This document shows positions 62,466 through 64,000 of a DNA stretch of 64,000 bases, in pieces. The notes under the pieces are model-generated. The model did no database searches. It was not told the DNA's origin and worked only from the letters and a program-made list of their open reading frames with translations. The stretch spans positions 1,178,001-1,242,000 of the forward strand of contig NZ_JARXXV010000001.1 in NCBI RefSeq assembly GCF_029893825.1. The letters run 5' to 3'. Every line of letters starts with the position of its first letter. The first letter of the stretch is position 1. Both the position numbers and the translations under genes were made by a program. Origin of the DNA: Aurantimicrobium minutum (GTDB lineage Bacteria > Actinomycetota > Actinomycetes > Actinomycetales > Microbacteriaceae).

Positions 62466-63092
62466 CTACTCAACTGTAGCCCGAACCACCCTCGTTACGT
62501 CATCGAGGAGGCCTTCACCCAGAGTGAGGACCTCGACATTGCTGAGTTTGAAGGCGCGAATCTGCTTTGTAGCGGCGTCAATTTCCGCTGCGGCGCCTGC
62601 GCCCTTCATCAAGACGAGTTCTCCGCCGGGGCGAACCAGGGGAGCGGTCATGGGGATGAGCTTCTTCAGGGCGCTGACCGCGCGAGCGGTGACTTGATCC
62701 AGCAGAACGTCCCTGCGCACATCTTCTGCACGATCGCGCACAACCGTGACGTTGGTGAGCCCCAGCGCTGCAACCTGATCGTTGAGCCAGGCCGTGCGAC
62801 GCTCCATGGGTTCAATCAAAACAAACTCGACGTCTGGGCGGGCAATAGCCAACACCAGCCCGGGAAGGCCGGCGCCACTACCCACATCTCCCACGCGGCC
62901 ATGAAGCAACGGCGCAACAATGCCGCAGTTGAGAATATGGCGAGACCACAGGCGTGGAAGCTCCAAGGGACCAATAAGCCCCAGTTCTTCGCCGTATTGA
63001 GCCAAGTTGGCTGTGAATTGGCGGGCTAGGGCTAACTGATCACCAAATACGAGAGCCGCTTGAGCTGGCTCTGCTTCATACTCGGGAATCAA
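62466..63092 (-). CDS. rsmG: 16S rRNA (guanine-527-N7)-methyltransferase RsmG
   Basis: The 208-residue product has the SAM motif VGDVGSGAGLPGLVLA, ARPDVEFVLIEPMERR, and VTARAVSALKKLIPM. It methylates G527 of 16S rRNA; loss gives streptomycin tolerance in many bacteria. The TTG at 63092 is the only start close to the homology and lacks a strong ribosome-binding site. The frame continues upstream through the parS site, where relatives often carry a VSRET-like stretch. Confidence 0.92.
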   Translation of the reverse strand: MIPEYEAEPAQAALVFGDQLALARQFTANLAQYGEELGLIGPLELPRLWSRHILNCGIVAPLLHGRVGDVGSGAGLPGLVLAIARPDVEFVLIEPMERRTAWLNDQVAALGLTNVTVVRDRAEDVRRDVLLDQVTARAVSALKKLIPMTAPLVRPGGELVLMKGAGAAAEIDAATKQIRAFKLSNVEVLTLGEGLLDDVTRVVRATVE

Positions 63093-63108
63093 TGTTTCAC
63101 GTGAAACT
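63093..63108. promoter_or_regulatory. parS site between jag and rsmG
   Basis: TGTTTCACGTGAAACT is the parS 16-mer with only the last base changed. It overlaps the jag stop codon and lies just before the rsmG start. Confidence 0.9.
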
Positions 63109-63610
63109 ATGCGCCGGCGGTGATGACGGTGTGGCGGTCCTTGCCCTCACCATCGGAGTGTGACACCAGGCCACGCTCGCTCACCAAGTCGTGCACAAGC
63201 TTGCGCTCGTAGGAACTCATGGGAGGAAGAGCTGCTGCCGCTGCGCCTGCTTCGAGGCGTGCTGCAGCTGCGTCAACGAGAGCTGCGAGCTCCTGCTCGC
63301 GGGTTTCGCGAGAGCCGCCCACGTCCAAAATGAGGCGTGAGTACTGACCAGTCTTGTTCTGAACAGCCAAACGAGTGAGCTCCTGCAGGGCAGAAACTGT
63401 CTCGGGACGAGAGAGAACGCGAACATTTCCCTGCTCCGATGCGGTTACTGAAACATAGGCGCGGCCATTGCGCGCATCAATGTCGAGGTCGCCGTCGAGA
63501 TCAGCGATATCAAGGAGTTCTTCGATGTAGTCAGCTGCTACTTCGCCCTCGTTTTCGAGGTCAGAGATGCTGGGAGCAGCTTTGGGCTCAGTTGTGAGGT
63601 CTTCAGACAT
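63107..63610 (-). CDS. jag: Jag/KhpB-like RNA-binding protein (KH-R3H)
   Basis: The 167-residue product has a KH-like part (AADYIEELLDIADLDGDLDID) and an R3H domain (RLILDVGGSRETREQELAALVDAAA, then SYERKLVHDLVSERGLVS). It lacks the N-terminal Jag domain seen in Firmicutes, as usual in actinobacteria. It lies between yidC and rsmG in the origin order. It binds RNA; targets unknown. Confidence 0.92.
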   Translation of the reverse strand: MSEDLTTEPKAAPSISDLENEGEVAADYIEELLDIADLDGDLDIDARNGRAYVSVTASEQGNVRVLSRPETVSALQELTRLAVQNKTGQYSRLILDVGGSRETREQELAALVDAAAARLEAGAAAAALPPMSSYERKLVHDLVSERGLVSHSDGEGKDRHTVITAGA

Positions 63611-63612
63611 AG

Positions 63613-64000
63613 TTATTTCTTCTTTCCGGACTTCTTTGCGCGGTTCTTGCTCACGGGCTGCGCGCGTTGAATGGGCTTAGGGGCTTCTACTTCAATAACC
63701 TCAGCGGCTCCCTTGGGAAGCTTTCCGCGACGAGCAAGGCGCTCTTCACGGTCTTTAGCTGCCTGGCTACCAGGGGTTGGCATGTTGCGAATAACGATGA
63801 ACTGCTGTCCCATGGTCCAGAAGTTGGACACCAGCCAGTAGAACATCACGCCGAGGGGGAATGCGAAACCAGAGAATGCGAAAACGAGGGGGAGGACGTA
63901 GAGAAGGATGCGCTGCTGACGGAAAGCAGGGCTTGCCTTGGTCTCTTCAGACATGTTCTTTGACACGATCTGCAGCTGAGTAATGAACTGCGAAGCAGTC
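63613..64000 (-). CDS. yidC: Membrane insertase YidC, C-terminal part
   Basis: The minus-strand frame runs off the right edge (129 residues visible). It shows the last helices (LLYVLPLVFAFSGFAFPLGV, FYWLVSNFWTMGQQFIVI) and a long basic tail ending KNRAKKSGKKK that binds the ribosome. YidC inserts membrane proteins with or without Sec. The gene is followed by jag after two bases, as in related genomes. The rnpA-rpmH-dnaA set should lie beyond. Confidence 0.94.
   Translation of the reverse strand, partial: TASQFITQLQIVSKNMSEETKASPAFRQQRILLYVLPLVFAFSGFAFPLGVMFYWLVSNFWTMGQQFIVIRNMPTPGSQAAKDREERLARRGKLPKGAAEVIEVEAPKPIQRAQPVSKNRAKKSGKKK

Noticed and set aside
62274-63029. 251-codon open frame on plus opposite parA and rsmG
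   Set aside because: It spans two well-supported minus-strand genes and has no start signal.

Overview
The window looks like chromosomal DNA of a moderate-GC actinobacterium, most likely a small-genome Microbacteriaceae member of the freshwater Aurantimicrobium/Rhodoluna type. The evidence is gene order: cca, a DUF6049 protein, trxB, trxA, ddl, parB, parA, rsmG, jag and yidC, running toward the expected dnaA/oriC side at the right edge. Other support comes from MurT/GatD, a HAIR (HspR-type) operator at clpB, SigR/SigH-like promoters and many 1 to 4 base gene overlaps. The species assignment is inference.

Region by region. 1-16.4 kb: housekeeping genes (threonine aldolase, nitroreductase, N-domain-less ClpB, rRNA-methyltransferase-like protein, two tRNA-Ser genes beside serS, LCP cell-wall ligase, pheA, pgm, a VanY-like carboxypeptidase coupled to an HxlR regulator, and a divergent MFS exporter). 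A 76-base partial copy of tRNA-Ser(GCT) and the intact gene bracket a single lipoprotein gene, which looks like the remnant of a tRNA-targeted insertion.

16.6-29.5 kb: the remarkable part. Twelve very small genes (36 to 80 codons) on the minus strand encode peptides with an acidic leader ending in A-[AS]-G-G and with very different, cysteine-free cores rich in Pro, Thr, Ser and Asn. Several are too short for ordinary ORF calling. Next to them lie a C39 peptidase/ABC exporter, a second ABC exporter half and an HlyD-like adaptor (an NHLM/PCAT-like export set). There are also five sugar-transferase-like proteins, one of which carries an N-terminal PqqD-like RiPP recognition element. No lanthipeptide, YcaO, radical-SAM or other classical RiPP enzyme is seen. 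The simplest reading is a leader-guided, multi-product, glycosylated peptide system (a new glycocin-like class), in which a PqqD-like fusion recruits glycosyltransferases to many substrates and the C39 transporter cuts after Gly-Gly and exports them.

29.5-51 kb: FMN-binding pyridoxamine-oxidase-like protein, an orphan DNA methyltransferase, GNAT protein, lipase, POT peptide transporter, GatD/MurT, Kup, an Lrp/AsnC regulator, a carotenoid-desaturase-like oxidoreductase, LysE, and a branched-chain 2-oxoacid dehydrogenase E1alpha/E1beta/E2 operon. Then come small membrane proteins, a GHSQG hydrolase pair, purB, a MarR regulator with a clear palindromic operator, and dnaB.

51-64 kb: rpsF-ssb-rpsR-rplI with a structured leader, then cca and the origin-proximal set with three parS or parS-like sites. 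The murJ gene usually found between the DUF6049 gene and trxB in related bacteria is absent at this position.
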